DNA from: Prochlorococcus sp. AG-402-P18
GTDB taxonomy: Bacteria > Cyanobacteriota > Cyanobacteriia > PCC-6307 > Cyanobiaceae
Direction: 5' to 3'
NCBI GenBank assembly: GCA_003216275.1
Contig: QCJC01000003.1
Location: 62,001-126,000 of the forward strand
DNA: 64,000 nt
Made by a program: the position numbers and the translations under genes. The notes beneath the pieces were generated by a model that saw only the letters and a program-made list of their open reading frames with translations, made no database searches and was not told the origin of the DNA. Below are positions 20,733-32,390 of this stretch, one piece after another. Numbering within the stretch: the first letter of the stretch is position 1; every line of letters begins with the position of its first letter.

Positions 20733-22046
20733 ATGTCTCCTCAATTAACTCTCCAAACACCTCTTCAGTTACCTCCCGCTGAAATCCCTACTTATCTTGA
20801 CCAACTTTGGTCAAATGATGAGAGAGGAGATAAAGGAGCTAACACTTTTTGTTTAATTATCTGGCAACCTGCTTGGATTGAACAAAAGCTGGTGAAAACC
20901 GGAAAGATCTCTGGGCCAATAGTTGGCAATCAACGAATTGATCTTATAGAAGCTGCAAGGCAGATCATTTTAGAGGGAGATCTTCCTAACAGCACTTCAC
21001 CACTTGATTTTAGAGTTCAATCTACAATTCAAAATGAGGAATCAATCAAAAATGTAGAAGACTTAAGAGGACAACACATTGACACCTCAATTAGTAATTT
21101 GCAACCTCGAAGATTAATCACAATTGCACCAACAATTGAAAAAGAAAATAATTTAGAAGCTCTAGTAGCCGCTTATTGCCCTCTCCCAGAGGAAGGCGGA
21201 GGACAATCAGCTTGTGGCGACGTCATTGTTTTAAGAGGGAATAAGACTGCTATCAATGATGCATTTAATATTGTAGAGACACTTGTTCCCAATGAACTAC
21301 CATCCTGGTTGTGGTGGAATGGAAGAATTGATGAAGCACCTGAATTCCTCAATGCTCTAGCGCTGCCAAATCGAAGATTAATTATTGATACTGCATTAGG
21401 AGAACCAAAAGACTGCTTGAATTTGTTACTACAAAGAATTAAATCGGGTCAAGCTGTAAACGATCTAAATTGGCTTCGTCTAAGAGGGTGGAGAGAGACC
21501 TTAGCGATGGTATTTGATCCGCTTCAAAGAAGAAATGCTCTTGATAACTTGGAAAAAATTGATATTGATATTGAGGGTTCTCAATCAGTCCAAGGGTTTT
21601 TGCTTGCAGCTTGGATTGCCGATCGTCTCAATTGGAAACTAAAAAATTGCGTCTCATCAAAAAAAGAATTTATAAAGGTAAATTTTATTCGTCCTGACAA
21701 AATGCCTGTATCAGTTAGTTTGACTTCCCTACCAATAGGAAAGCCAAGCATAAATCCTGGTCAAATAGTTGGTCTAAGGCTAATTGCAAAAGCAAGCAAC
21801 CAACAAAAAAATGATATTTGTGTAATTCTCGCCTCTGAGTCAGGAGAATGCATGAGATTAGAAGCTGGGGGGATGGCGAGAATGGAATTGATAGAACAAG
21901 TTGTTCCTATTCAAAAAACCTCTTTAGAAAATGATGTTGCTCGTTTACTCTCGAGCAGTAGAGGTAATACAAGTCCTTTGCTAGCAAGTGCAACACCAAT
22001 AGCCACAGAAATGCTTAATTTGGTTAATAAATCCAAGAAAATATAG
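20733..22046 (+). CDS. opcA: Glucose-6-phosphate dehydrogenase assembly protein OpcA
   Basis: Immediately downstream of zwf; RLIIDTALGEPKDCLNLLLQ, NWLRLRGWRETLAMVFD typical of OpcA. Confidence 0.93.
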   Translation: MSPQLTLQTPLQLPPAEIPTYLDQLWSNDERGDKGANTFCLIIWQPAWIEQKLVKTGKISGPIVGNQRIDLIEAARQIILEGDLPNSTSPLDFRVQSTIQNEESIKNVEDLRGQHIDTSISNLQPRRLITIAPTIEKENNLEALVAAYCPLPEEGGGQSACGDVIVLRGNKTAINDAFNIVETLVPNELPSWLWWNGRIDEAPEFLNALALPNRRLIIDTALGEPKDCLNLLLQRIKSGQAVNDLNWLRLRGWRETLAMVFDPLQRRNALDNLEKIDIDIEGSQSVQGFLLAAWIADRLNWKLKNCVSSKKEFIKVNFIRPDKMPVSVSLTSLPIGKPSINPGQIVGLRLIAKASNQQKNDICVILASESGECMRLEAGGMARMELIEQVVPIQKTSLENDVARLLSSSRGNTSPLLASATPIATEMLNLVNKSKKI

Positions 22047-22053
22047 TCACTTA

Positions 22054-23415
22054 ATGGCTTGCGTAATTTCTGCGATATCAAGTAACAGTGGGAAAACGCT
22101 TTTAAGTCTTCTTTTGATTTCTTGGTTAAAAAGTATAAGAAAAACAGTTCAAACCTTTAAAGTTGGTCCTGATTATCTAGATCCCCAACATCATTCAGCA
22201 GTTTCAAGCAAAGCTTGTCGGAATCTTGATTTAGTTCTATGCGGTGAGGAATGGGTTCAAGAAAGTTTTAATCACTTCGGAGGAATAACTGATTTTTCTC
22301 TTGTTGAAGGAGTCATGGGACTATTTGATGGAATTGGCAGCAGTTCAAAAGGAAGTACTGCTGAATTAGCTAAGGTTTTAGACCTGCCAATTGTGCTTAT
22401 TGTTGATGCCAGAGGAAAAGCTGCTTCTCTAGCTGCCTTAATAAAAGGTTTCAAAGAACATGATAAAGAATTAAAAATCGCAGGCGTTGTTCTAAATAAT
22501 GTTCAAACATCTAGACATGAAAAAATTTTATTGGAAGTTCTTAATCAAATTAATATAAAACCATTAGGCTGCCTTCCACATTGCGAAGAATTCAATCTAC
22601 CAACGAGGCATCTTGGATTAGCTCCTGCACATGAAATAGTTGACATAGAAATTAAAGTTAAAAGATGGGCATCAAAGGCCGAAGATTATTTGGATATAAA
22701 AAGTTTTAAAAGGCTTTTATTATCACCTAAATCTCAATCTAAATATAAGAAAATTAATTTTAGAGCAAAGGATGAATCTGGATCACTCCACCCAATTGCT
22801 ATTGCTCAAGATGAAGCCTTCCACTTCAGGTATCAAGAGACAAAAGAGTTATTAGAAAAAAATGGAATGCCAATTATCACCTGGAAACCTCTTGAAAATA
22901 AGCAGATTCCAAAAGAAGCCAAAGGATTAATAATCCCAGGTGGTTTTCCTGAACAACATGCAAAGCAATTGAGTGATTCAAAAGTAAGCTTGAATTCAAT
23001 AAAAACATTTTCAAAAAAGTTTCCTATATATGCTGAATGTGGAGGAATGATGCTTTTGGGTAAAAGTATATTTGACTTAGAAGGAAGGGAACATCCAATG
23101 GCAGGAATTTTACCTTTTAAGGTTAAAAAAGGAGATTTAAATATAGGTTATAGAAAATTAATGAGTAAAAACAAAAGTCCTATTATCAATCCTGGTAACA
23201 AACTAATTGGACATGAATTTCATCGATGGGAAATAATTAATGAAAACTATAATTCAAAAATAAATCCAATATGGGATATCAAAGGATCTAATATAGATAT
23301 GAAAAAAGAAGGTTTTTGTAATCATTTAATTCATGCAAGCTGGATCCATCTGCATTGGGCAAGTTCTCCAAAAATTTTAGATAGATGGAAAAAAAGTGTT
23401 ATGAGTTGTTCTTAA
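22054..23415 (+). CDS. cobB: Cobyrinic acid a,c-diamide synthase
   Basis: FKVGPDYLDPQHH, EGVMGLFDG, PGGFPEQHAKQL, YAECGGMMLLG. Confidence 0.95.
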   Translation: MACVISAISSNSGKTLLSLLLISWLKSIRKTVQTFKVGPDYLDPQHHSAVSSKACRNLDLVLCGEEWVQESFNHFGGITDFSLVEGVMGLFDGIGSSSKGSTAELAKVLDLPIVLIVDARGKAASLAALIKGFKEHDKELKIAGVVLNNVQTSRHEKILLEVLNQINIKPLGCLPHCEEFNLPTRHLGLAPAHEIVDIEIKVKRWASKAEDYLDIKSFKRLLLSPKSQSKYKKINFRAKDESGSLHPIAIAQDEAFHFRYQETKELLEKNGMPIITWKPLENKQIPKEAKGLIIPGGFPEQHAKQLSDSKVSLNSIKTFSKKFPIYAECGGMMLLGKSIFDLEGREHPMAGILPFKVKKGDLNIGYRKLMSKNKSPIINPGNKLIGHEFHRWEIINENYNSKINPIWDIKGSNIDMKKEGFCNHLIHASWIHLHWASSPKILDRWKKSVMSCS

Positions 23416-23449
23416 ATATAGCCTTTTAAAAATAAAGTTCTCTTAAATG

Positions 23450-24910
23450 CTATTCGATTAATAGTTTCTCTAAATAGTCTTGATTTTCTTTGTTTTTATC
23501 ATCTCCAACAATCAATACTCCATTGCTTGCTCTGCTAACAGCAACGTAGAAAAGTCGTCTTCTAAATTCAAGATTTTTAGGCCAAAAGACATCAGAAGTT
23601 ATGAAAACTTCACCAAAGGTACTTCCTTGGCTCCTATGAATTGTAAGAACAGAAGCAGGACCTAAAGAAGCAAATGAATCTCTTATAAGAAAGAAAAGTT
23701 TCCAGATTGAAGAACTATTCTTCTTTCCACCATCTCTTGCCTGATTACTTAATTCATTCAAAACAAGGTCTAAAGCTATACGAGATTTAGAGCCTATTTG
23801 AGGCATTAATCTCAAAGAAAATTCTTTTTGATCGCATGTAACATTTGCTATTTGAGTTTCAATAATTGGTAACGAATGTTGGAAATTTTGAGAGCTTCCT
23901 AGATAAGACAAATCGAAACTATTTGGGGTCACATCCACCACCACCATCTCTCTATTTGAACTAATCAAAATATCTGGCTCTTCACCAACTTCATTATCAT
24001 TGATTGAGGCATTGACCATTACTGCCTTACGGCTAATTAAGACCTCACCCGGTAAAACCTGATATTGATCAGCCATGTCACCATGAACCGCTCTTCTTGC
24101 ATGGGGGACTAAGTTATCTACGACTCTATTAGTAAAACACAAAATTCTTGCTCTATCATAATCATCATCAATAGAGGCTTTTCTCAATGAAGACGAGACT
24201 TTTGCAAGCCAATTAGTTCTATTTAATATACCTACATTACCTTTCTCAGTGTTAATAATGGGCAATATTGGTGGTTGATCACAAGGAAACTGACCGTCTC
24301 TAATACTTTTTGCCAATTTAAGAACAGGTCCTTGATGACGGACAACTTCCTTAAGTTCTGTATTTACAGCTCTTTTCATTAGGAAGACTGAGCTATTTCT
24401 TTCTCCCACTGGTGGCAGCTGAGCAGGATCTCCAACAAAAACCAAACGTGTCAAATTACATCTGGCGCATTCAAGAGTTATCTCCAATAATTTCGAATCA
24501 ATCATTGATGCCTCATCAATTAAGACAAGTCCCAAATTTTCCAAAGAATTGTCAGTTTGATCTGTTTTTTCACATATCTCTGCATCTGCCTTTCTTTTTA
24601 ATTTGAGTCGAAGCAATCGATGAATAGTAGAAGGGAACCATGAGGGCTGAATAGATTCACTTTTCAAGGCCTCTCTCAATACCCCGACAGCTTTATGAGT
24701 TGGCGCCACTACTGTCCAACACAAATTTAAATCATCTACCTTCTTTAAAAATTTCATCGATAAATATGTTTTACCGCTACCTGCAAAACCCTTCATTACA
24801 AAGGGTTTAAAGGAATATGGTGTGCTTAGCCATTCACAAAAAATTTCAAATGATTTTTCTTGATCATTAGTTAAAACGAAACTATCTTCTTTTATTTTTG
24901 ATTCTTTCAC
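23450..24910 (-). CDS. RecD-like ATP-dependent DNA helicase
   Basis: Walker A GFAGSGKTYL, LVLIDEASMID, VGDPAQLPPVG, C-terminal TIHRSQGSTFGEV and RRLFYVAVSRA. Confidence 0.88.
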   Translation of the reverse strand: MKESKIKEDSFVLTNDQEKSFEIFCEWLSTPYSFKPFVMKGFAGSGKTYLSMKFLKKVDDLNLCWTVVAPTHKAVGVLREALKSESIQPSWFPSTIHRLLRLKLKRKADAEICEKTDQTDNSLENLGLVLIDEASMIDSKLLEITLECARCNLTRLVFVGDPAQLPPVGERNSSVFLMKRAVNTELKEVVRHQGPVLKLAKSIRDGQFPCDQPPILPIINTEKGNVGILNRTNWLAKVSSSLRKASIDDDYDRARILCFTNRVVDNLVPHARRAVHGDMADQYQVLPGEVLISRKAVMVNASINDNEVGEEPDILISSNREMVVVDVTPNSFDLSYLGSSQNFQHSLPIIETQIANVTCDQKEFSLRLMPQIGSKSRIALDLVLNELSNQARDGGKKNSSSIWKLFFLIRDSFASLGPASVLTIHRSQGSTFGEVFITSDVFWPKNLEFRRRLFYVAVSRASNGVLIVGDDKNKENQDYLEKLLIE

Positions 24911-25422
24911 ACAGAAAATAATCCAATCATTTGCAGAAGATGCAATGGGGATCCAACAAAGAAAATACCTGGCAAAGCTATCATGGGGCCAAGAAGACTT
25001 CCTACTAAAACCTCAATTTTCGTATGACCCAAAGATTCCTTTAAACTATTTTCAGAATGCGATTCTTTTGAATTTTTTTTTGCTATTTCATTCACTTTGG
25101 CTGCAGTTAAACCTGCTGATCTTCTTATGCCGCTAGCGTCATACATCACAATAAAAGCAATCGTTGCAGCCAAAGCAAATAATGGGTCGTTAAAGCCAAG
25201 TTGAAGTCCAATTCCTGCAGCTGTTCCAGTTACTAAGGCAGAATGACTTGAAGGCATCCCTCCAGTTTCTATTAATACTGAAGGTCGCCACTTTTTATTA
25301 AAAATCAATTCAAATATTAATTTTGAAATTTGAGCAGTTCCACATGCTGCTAAACCCCATGCCAATACAGCATTATCAAGAATATATATAAACTGAGATT
25401 CTGAAGCTGAATTTATATTCAT
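24907..25422 (-). CDS. Divergent PAP2 (DUF212) family membrane protein
   Basis: [37 protein letters not shown]. Confidence 0.9.
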   Translation of the reverse strand: MNINSASESQFIYILDNAVLAWGLAACGTAQISKLIFELIFNKKWRPSVLIETGGMPSSHSALVTGTAAGIGLQLGFNDPLFALAATIAFIVMYDASGIRRSAGLTAAKVNEIAKKNSKESHSENSLKESLGHTKIEVLVGSLLGPMIALPGIFFVGSPLHLLQMIGLFSV

Positions 25423-26318
25423 CTATCTCTATTTGTGATGTAATCGGCCAAAGCAAGAAGAGGTTTTGAATTTTCAGACCAAGGCTCCAAAGCATTTTTT
25501 GCTTCAGAGACCAAATGATCCGCTCTCCTCTTTGATTCCTCCAGACCAAGCAATTTGGGATAAGTAGTCTTATCAGCTATTAAATCCTTTCCGGCTGTTT
25601 TTCCCAGTATTTCACTACTTGCAGTTACATCAAGAATGTCATCAATTATTTGAAATGCCAAACCAATGCCTCTCGCATAGACACCTAAAGCAGCTAGAAG
25701 CCTTTCATCAGCTCCGCCTATTAAAGCTCCACAAGTCACGCACGCTTTAAGCAAAGCTCCTGTTTTGTGAAGATGTATATACTCTAAGGTATCTAGATCA
25801 ACCTCTTTCCCTTCACAATCAAGATCGACGATCTGGCCTCCCACTAATCCAGGAGCTCCAGCGACTAACGAGAGTTCACCTACCACTTTCAAGAGCCTTT
25901 CCGAAGGTACTCCATCTGTTCTTAATGAGACCATCTCAAAGGCTCTTGTTAAAAGTGCGTCTCCCGCAAGTATTGCTACTGCATCTCCATATACTTTGTG
26001 GTTAGTAGGTCGACCTCTACGGAGGTCATCATTATCCATTGAGGGAAGGTCATCATGGATAAGAGACATTGTGTGAATCATTTCCAGCGCTACCGCAGTA
26101 GGCAAAGCTTTTTCAACTTCCCCTCCAGCGAGTTCACAAGCAGCAAGACATAGGATTGGTCTTAATCTTTTCCCTCCTGCCAAAAGGGAATAGCGCATAG
26201 AATCTCTAAGTTTCTCTGGCTTTTCAGGACCAAGAGATGCGTCTAACGCCGTTTCAACGAGAGTTCTAGATTTATCTAGATACTCAGCGAAGTCAAAAGA
26301 AGCGATTGCTTCCTGCAT
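25419..26318 (-). CDS. crtE: Geranylgeranyl diphosphate synthase
   Basis: [47 protein letters not shown]. Confidence 0.96.
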   Translation of the reverse strand: MQEAIASFDFAEYLDKSRTLVETALDASLGPEKPEKLRDSMRYSLLAGGKRLRPILCLAACELAGGEVEKALPTAVALEMIHTMSLIHDDLPSMDNDDLRRGRPTNHKVYGDAVAILAGDALLTRAFEMVSLRTDGVPSERLLKVVGELSLVAGAPGLVGGQIVDLDCEGKEVDLDTLEYIHLHKTGALLKACVTCGALIGGADERLLAALGVYARGIGLAFQIIDDILDVTASSEILGKTAGKDLIADKTTYPKLLGLEESKRRADHLVSEAKNALEPWSENSKPLLALADYITNRDR

Positions 26319-26360
26319 GCAAAAAATTGATTCCTACCAATTGTCTCAGGACATTGTGAT

Positions 26361-27272
26361 TCATGGAAGTAAATGACTAATAGTTAAAGGTAATCCGCAA
26401 TGTTGTTGCCATCGATCAACAGTATTTGCAAGTAACATAGTTACCGTCATAGGTCCTACACCACCAGGTACGGGAGAGAAAGCAGCAACTTTTTCCTCTA
26501 TTTCAAATGTCTTTACATCTCCACAAAGTTTAAATTTTTTGCTATCACTCGAGCTTTGATCATCGCAGGGGATTCTATGAATACCGACATCAACGACCAC
26601 AGAATTCTCTTTTACATGTCTTTTCCCTATCAGATGAGGCTTACCCGCTGCTACAACGAGCAAATCAGCCTGGCTAGTCAATGATGGTAAATCTTGAGTT
26701 TTTGAATGGGCAACAGTAACAGTGGCATTAGCAGCTTCAAGCATTAAAGCCATAGGTTTCCCAACAAGGATGCTTCGTCCAACAACCACTGCTTTTTTTC
26801 CTGAAATTTTGATTTGATTTCGCTCTAAAAGAGCCATTACTCCAGCTGGCGTACATGATCTTGGCCCTCTCTCACCCTTAATTAATCGTCCAAGATTCAA
26901 AGCATGTAATCCGTCTGCATCTTTATCAGGATTTATACACCTAAGCAAAGAACTTTCATCAAGATGAGGAGGCAGTGGAAGTTGCAGCAAAATACCATCA
27001 ACATTCTGATCTGAGTTTAAAATTTTAATTATTTCAATTAGTTCGTTCTGAGAGATATCCTCTCTTAAATGCTGAGGGAAACTTCTAACCCCTATTCGAT
27101 CGCATGCCTTTTCTTTGTAATTGACATAAACTCCGCTTGCAGGATCATTGCCCACTCTTATGACTGCGAGTCCAGGAGAACGTTTCACAACTTTCAATCC
27201 TGATTCGATAGTCTGTTGAAGTATTAACTCAATTTCCTGAGCAAGTTTTTTCCCATCTAAAATGTTTGACAT
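26361..27272 (-). CDS. folD: Methylenetetrahydrofolate dehydrogenase/cyclohydrolase
   Basis: [60 protein letters not shown]. Confidence 0.97.
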   Translation of the reverse strand: MSNILDGKKLAQEIELILQQTIESGLKVVKRSPGLAVIRVGNDPASGVYVNYKEKACDRIGVRSFPQHLREDISQNELIEIIKILNSDQNVDGILLQLPLPPHLDESSLLRCINPDKDADGLHALNLGRLIKGERGPRSCTPAGVMALLERNQIKISGKKAVVVGRSILVGKPMALMLEAANATVTVAHSKTQDLPSLTSQADLLVVAAGKPHLIGKRHVKENSVVVDVGIHRIPCDDQSSSDSKKFKLCGDVKTFEIEEKVAAFSPVPGGVGPMTVTMLLANTVDRWQQHCGLPLTISHLLP

Positions 27273-27329
27273 AAATAAGATGAATTTAATTTCGTTTAAT
27301 CAAGCCATTAAAACTGGCTTTAGATGTAG

Positions 27330-29429
27330 GTGAAAAAGTCTGTGGCTAAATTACCAAGTCTTAAAAAGATCTGGAAAATATGGTTAGGGAGTCAATCTCC
27401 CAGGCGCCCAATACTTAGATGGTCATCCACTGATAAGTTAGGCCTATTAATGGTTTGTCTATTAGTAGCAATATTTTCAAGTTATAAGTTACTTGCTGTT
27501 CCCGATCTAAAACCTGGAGATATTGCTTCTTCCAATGTAATAGCTCCGAGAGACGCTAAAGTTATTGATACAAAAGCATTAAAAGAGAAAAGAAAAGGCC
27601 TAACAGGTAATTTTGTTCAGATTATAGATCAGCAACAATCTAACGACTTAGAAAAAGCAATAGTAAAACAGATAAAACAACTTCGTACTTATAAAGATCC
27701 TAGATTTGATGAAAGTTTCAGCAAAATAAACTTAACTTATGCTGAAAAAGAGTGGTTAATTAATGTCTCAGATATTGCCTGGGAAAAATGGAAAGATGAA
27801 GTCAAGCAAGCTTCAAAGAAAATGCTTTCGCAAGGAATTATTAATACACTTGCTCTTGATCAACTGAACGAAGCAGCTTCATTGCAATTAATAGATCTAG
27901 GTGAAGAAGATTCTCCTAGTAGGTCATTAGGTAGAAAAATATTATCTAGTAATTTCTATCAAAAAAGTAATTTAAAAGTTGACTCAGTAAGAACCAACAA
28001 GTTGGTTGAAAATCTAATTAGCAAAGAAGAGATTAACAAAATCCTAGTTAAAAAAGGAAGTATTATAACTAGAAAGGGGCAGGCAATAAGTACACAAGAA
28101 TTTGATGTACTTGAACATTTTAACAAAGTAAGTCGAAGTCCAAGGCCCTTAAAATGGTTAATAACTTTTACAGAGTCTTTAGGAAGTTGTGGATTACTTC
28201 TAATGATTATGAGAAGAGAAAAGCCTCGCCTTCAAGCTAGACATGGGTTATTATCTTTAGCCTTATTATTAGTAGTCCAATTAACAAAAGACTGGTTAGG
28301 GCCCTTGGCAAGTCCCTTACAATTAATACTACCTCCAACACTGCTTCTTTCTCAGGGGATTGGAACTGTTACATCATTAACATGGATGGTCGTTGCTAGT
28401 CTCATTTGGCCAATATCTCTTAGTGGATTAGGAGAGATTAGATTAATAATAGCTTGTATTGCAGGTTCATTTGTAGCATTTTTAGGAAGAAGAATGAGAA
28501 GTCGAGCCCAAGTTCTTCAGATAGCTGTTTTTATACCTTTTGGTGCACTCTTAGGGCAATGGTTTATTTTCAATCAAGTAATTAACTCAGAAAATATAGA
28601 ATTAAATAATCTATCTTTTAATCCAAATTCTCTTTTAAATGAGACACTTATTATTAGTGCAATGTTAATGATAACAATACTAATTATACCCATATTAGAG
28701 AATACATTTGGTTTACTTACAAGAGCAAGGTTGATGGAGCTTGCTGATCAAGAACGTCCGCTGCTTAGACGCTTATCTAGAGAAGCTCCAGGAACGTTCG
28801 AACATACTCTTACAATACTTAGTCTTGCGGAAGAAGGTGCAAGAGTAATAGGAGCAGATATTGACTTAATAAGAACTGGCTCTCTCTACCACGATGTGGG
28901 GAAATTACATGCTCCTAAATGGTTCATTGAAAATCAACAAGATGGGATTAATCCACATGAAGAAATTAAAAACCCGTATAAAAGTGCAGAGATTCTTCAA
29001 GCTCATGTGGATGAAGGCTTAAAACTTGCAAGAAGATATAGGCTTCCCTCCCCCATCGCAGATTTCATCCCCGAGCATCAAGGAACTTTAAAAATGGGAT
29101 ATTTCTTACATAAGGCTAGAGAAAATGATCCTTCTGCATCTGAGACAAGTTTTCGATATAAAGGTCCGATTCCTCATTCAAAAGAAACAGGTATTTTGAT
29201 GCTTGCAGATGGTTGCGAAGCTGCATTGAGATCTCTCGACGCTTCTTCCTCAGATAGTGATGCATGCAAAACGGTAAGAAAAATATTTCAATCACGTCAA
29301 ACTGATGGCCAATTAAAAGAAAGTAGTTTGTCTAGAGCAGAAATAGAATTAATTCTTAGATCCTTTGTATCTGTCTGGAGGAGAATGAGGCACAGAAGAT
29401 TAAAATATCCAAGTTTTAATCAAAGTTAG
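27330..29429 (+). CDS. 7TM-HD family (PgpH-like) HDIG phosphohydrolase
   Basis: N-terminal extracytoplasmic domain, multi-TM region, REAPGTFEHTLTI, TGSLYHDVGKLHAPKWFIENQ. Confidence 0.93.
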   Translation: MKKSVAKLPSLKKIWKIWLGSQSPRRPILRWSSTDKLGLLMVCLLVAIFSSYKLLAVPDLKPGDIASSNVIAPRDAKVIDTKALKEKRKGLTGNFVQIIDQQQSNDLEKAIVKQIKQLRTYKDPRFDESFSKINLTYAEKEWLINVSDIAWEKWKDEVKQASKKMLSQGIINTLALDQLNEAASLQLIDLGEEDSPSRSLGRKILSSNFYQKSNLKVDSVRTNKLVENLISKEEINKILVKKGSIITRKGQAISTQEFDVLEHFNKVSRSPRPLKWLITFTESLGSCGLLLMIMRREKPRLQARHGLLSLALLLVVQLTKDWLGPLASPLQLILPPTLLLSQGIGTVTSLTWMVVASLIWPISLSGLGEIRLIIACIAGSFVAFLGRRMRSRAQVLQIAVFIPFGALLGQWFIFNQVINSENIELNNLSFNPNSLLNETLIISAMLMITILIIPILENTFGLLTRARLMELADQERPLLRRLSREAPGTFEHTLTILSLAEEGARVIGADIDLIRTGSLYHDVGKLHAPKWFIENQQDGINPHEEIKNPYKSAEILQAHVDEGLKLARRYRLPSPIADFIPEHQGTLKMGYFLHKARENDPSASETSFRYKGPIPHSKETGILMLADGCEAALRSLDASSSDSDACKTVRKIFQSRQTDGQLKESSLSRAEIELILRSFVSVWRRMRHRRLKYPSFNQS

Positions 29430-29459
29430 AAAAAACTATTAGTTTATTTTTTATTTATT

Positions 29460-29837
29460 TTAGAGCCTTATTCTTCTATGCCCTCTTCTACACCAATAAA
29501 GTAAAGCTAATAAATTAAGCAGAGCAATCAATAAAGTTAAACCACTAATACCAAAAATATCTTTTACTCGTATTAATCTGATTATTCCATATGGCAATGT
29601 GCCTGAAAGAGTCATTGACAAGGCAACTATTGATAGAATAACCCCCCATCCTCTTTGAGCAAATAGGCCTGCGGATGCAACTATACCTGTAACAGCAGCT
29701 GGCCAAGCAAGGCTAATAGCTAAAGTTATATTGGCTATTTGCAAGGGTGGTCCAGATCCAACCACAAAAGCAATAAAAGGGATTGCCAGTGTATTTGAAA
29801 CTAATCCAAACCAAGTTAGCGTCCAGTAACCACGCAT
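29460..29837 (-). CDS. Hypothetical membrane protein
   Basis: 125-aa ORF with about four hydrophobic helices. Confidence 0.6.
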   Translation of the reverse strand: MRGYWTLTWFGLVSNTLAIPFIAFVVGSGPPLQIANITLAISLAWPAAVTGIVASAGLFAQRGWGVILSIVALSMTLSGTLPYGIIRLIRVKDIFGISGLTLLIALLNLLALLYWCRRGHRRIRL

Positions 29838-30083
29838 ACCTGAAACTTTGTTTAAAAGATTATTCTCTTACAAAATTATGCAAATATAAACAAAATGATT
29901 AAATAAATTACAAGTCTATTTGCTGATATATGTATGAAACCTATTAATCAAACTCTAAAAAATGAGATAATTATTTGAAATTTGATTGCAAAAATAATAC
30001 TTGATTTTATATATGCCCTGGTTTTCAATTCACTTATTATTTTATTTATTGAAAATTGTTAAATAAATAGATACTAATGAATT

Positions 30084-30323
30084 TTAGGCAATGGAAACTT
30101 CCAAACAATTTTGAGGATAACAAACAGTTCTCCATGTTCCATTTGCAGCAAGCACCTGAATACCTATTCCTCGTTCTTGGATTGTGCACCTCAGGCCTTG
30201 TCCATCACACCAGTGTTTGGCCGCAAGGAGTGCAGCTTCAATGCTTTCATAGGGGGCATCAAGAACTGGATGCGGAGCACCATCTAATCCAATCAAACGA
30301 TAGAGACTTTTTCTTATTGTCAT
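30084..30323 (-). CDS. Conserved hypothetical small protein
   Basis: 79-aa ORF with a plausible soluble composition, in an otherwise empty interval. Confidence 0.6.
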   Translation of the reverse strand: MTIRKSLYRLIGLDGAPHPVLDAPYESIEAALLAAKHWCDGQGLRCTIQERGIGIQVLAANGTWRTVCYPQNCLEVSIA

Positions 30324-30459
30324 TTATGTGCAGATATCAAATCGTCACATCATATATTAATGTTTTTATAAGCTTTTGTAAAAGTTTTTTAGAAAAATTA
30401 ACGGGTATCGAGGTTTTCAGGTCTCAGTTCTTATTAGAAAAACATCCGCAACCATTAAT

Positions 30460-32073
30460 CTATTGAATATCATGCTTAACCAAATCATGCTGCGGGTGAA
30501 TAGATTTTCTTCCCTCAGCGGCTATTAACCTATTAAGAGCATTCACATATGCTTGTGCAGCAGCCACAACCACATCAGTATCAGCTGAATGTCCAGAGAA
30601 AAGATTGCCATCTCTTCTTATGCGAATTGTAACTTCTCCTAAGGCGTCTATCCCTTCAGTAACTGACTTAACTGAGAATTCAATCAGCTCGTTTGGTTCT
30701 TCGGTAAGAGAATCTAATGCCCTAACCACTGCATCCACAGGTCCAGTTCCTAAAGAAACAGAGGTCTTTTCTTCTCCATCTTCATCAATAACTGTAACAG
30801 TTGCAGTAGGTTTCAAAGATGTTCCACAACTTACTTGAACCAATTTCAACTGAAATAGAGACTCTGGTAGTTGAACCTGTTCACTTACTATTGCTTCTAA
30901 ATCACGATCAGTGATTTCACGTTTTCTATCAGCTAAGTCCTTAAATCTAGCAAAAGCATAATTTAGATCTTCTCTGTTTAGATCATATCCAAGGTCTTCT
31001 AGTCTTGCTCGAACTGCACTCCTGCCACTTAATTTTCCTAATGAGATTTTATTATCAGACAGCCCTATTGTCCTAGCATCAATAATTTCATAAGTGAGTC
31101 TATTTTTTAAAACACCATCTTGATGAATTCCTGATTCATGGGCAAAAGCATTTGCTCCAACAATTGCTTTGTTGGGTTGAACAACCATACCAGTTAAATT
31201 TGAAACCAACCTAGAGGACTTTGTTATTTCCTCGGTGCGAACCGCAGTCAAAGGCGTAGGAGATTCAGGAGCTCTTCCAAAGAAAGGATTAAAATATGAC
31301 CTTCTAACATGAAGCGCCATAATCAATTCTTCCAAAGCCGCATTGCCAGCTCTTTCACCAATCCCGTTAATAGTGCATTCAAGCTGTCTAGCGCCTTTTT
31401 TTACAGCTTCGAGAAAATTAGCTACAGCAAGTCCTAGATCATTATGACCATGAACTGAGAGAACAGCTTCGTTGATATTTGGAACATTTTGATTGATGCT
31501 TGAAATCAAATCCCCAAATTCAGAGGGAGTTATATAACCAACGGTATCTGGGATATTTATTGTATTAGCTCCTGATGATATTGCTAATTCAATTACTTCA
31601 TACAAGAATTCCAAATCACTTCTTGCAGCATCTTCACAAGAGAATTCAACATCATCAACAAAACCCTTTGCGTAAGCAACCATCTCAGGGACTATCTCAA
31701 GAACATCTTTCCTAGATTTCCTTAATTTATGTTCAAGGTGAATATCACTTGTTGCGATGAAAGTATGAATTCTTTTTTTAGGAGCTGGGCTAATAGCTTC
31801 CGCACAAGCCTTGATATCAAGTTTAGAGGCTCTTGATAGTCCACAAATAATAGGACCTTCTTCTCCACCTACATGCTCAGCAATCTTTTGAACTGCAGCA
31901 AAATCTCCCTGACTAGCAAAAGGGAATCCTGCTTCGATTACATCTACACCTAATCTTGCCAATTGCTGAGCTATGGCTAACTTTTCTTCTAAATTAAGGC
32001 TTGCTCCAGGGGACTGCTCTCCATCCCTTAAGGTGGTATCAAAAATTAAAACTCGGCCTGGATCTTTGGCCAT
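30460..32073 (-). CDS. leuA: 2-isopropylmalate synthase
   Basis: [54 protein letters not shown]. Confidence 0.98.
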   Translation of the reverse strand: MAKDPGRVLIFDTTLRDGEQSPGASLNLEEKLAIAQQLARLGVDVIEAGFPFASQGDFAAVQKIAEHVGGEEGPIICGLSRASKLDIKACAEAISPAPKKRIHTFIATSDIHLEHKLRKSRKDVLEIVPEMVAYAKGFVDDVEFSCEDAARSDLEFLYEVIELAISSGANTINIPDTVGYITPSEFGDLISSINQNVPNINEAVLSVHGHNDLGLAVANFLEAVKKGARQLECTINGIGERAGNAALEELIMALHVRRSYFNPFFGRAPESPTPLTAVRTEEITKSSRLVSNLTGMVVQPNKAIVGANAFAHESGIHQDGVLKNRLTYEIIDARTIGLSDNKISLGKLSGRSAVRARLEDLGYDLNREDLNYAFARFKDLADRKREITDRDLEAIVSEQVQLPESLFQLKLVQVSCGTSLKPTATVTVIDEDGEEKTSVSLGTGPVDAVVRALDSLTEEPNELIEFSVKSVTEGIDALGEVTIRIRRDGNLFSGHSADTDVVVAAAQAYVNALNRLIAAEGRKSIHPQHDLVKHDIQ

Positions 32074-32390
32074 AAAGAAAAATATTTAAAGGAGCTTAGT
32101 CCCTCAAGGATCTATGCAAATTATTATAACCATAGTACAAAAAACTGATTTATACAAAACTATTAAATACTAATTATTAAATTGATAATTTAATATATTA
32201 CAAATTTAAAAATATAAAATTAGTAGTCCTTTATGAATTTAAAAATATAAAGAATATTATCTATCAAAAAAGATTAATTTAAGTATCTAATTTTACTAGA
32301 TTTTACATTCCTACTTAAAGAATATCTTTTCTAGTGCTTCTGAAGAGTATAAGTATCCAAAGTTTAAGTCCAATTAAATAGGACCTATAA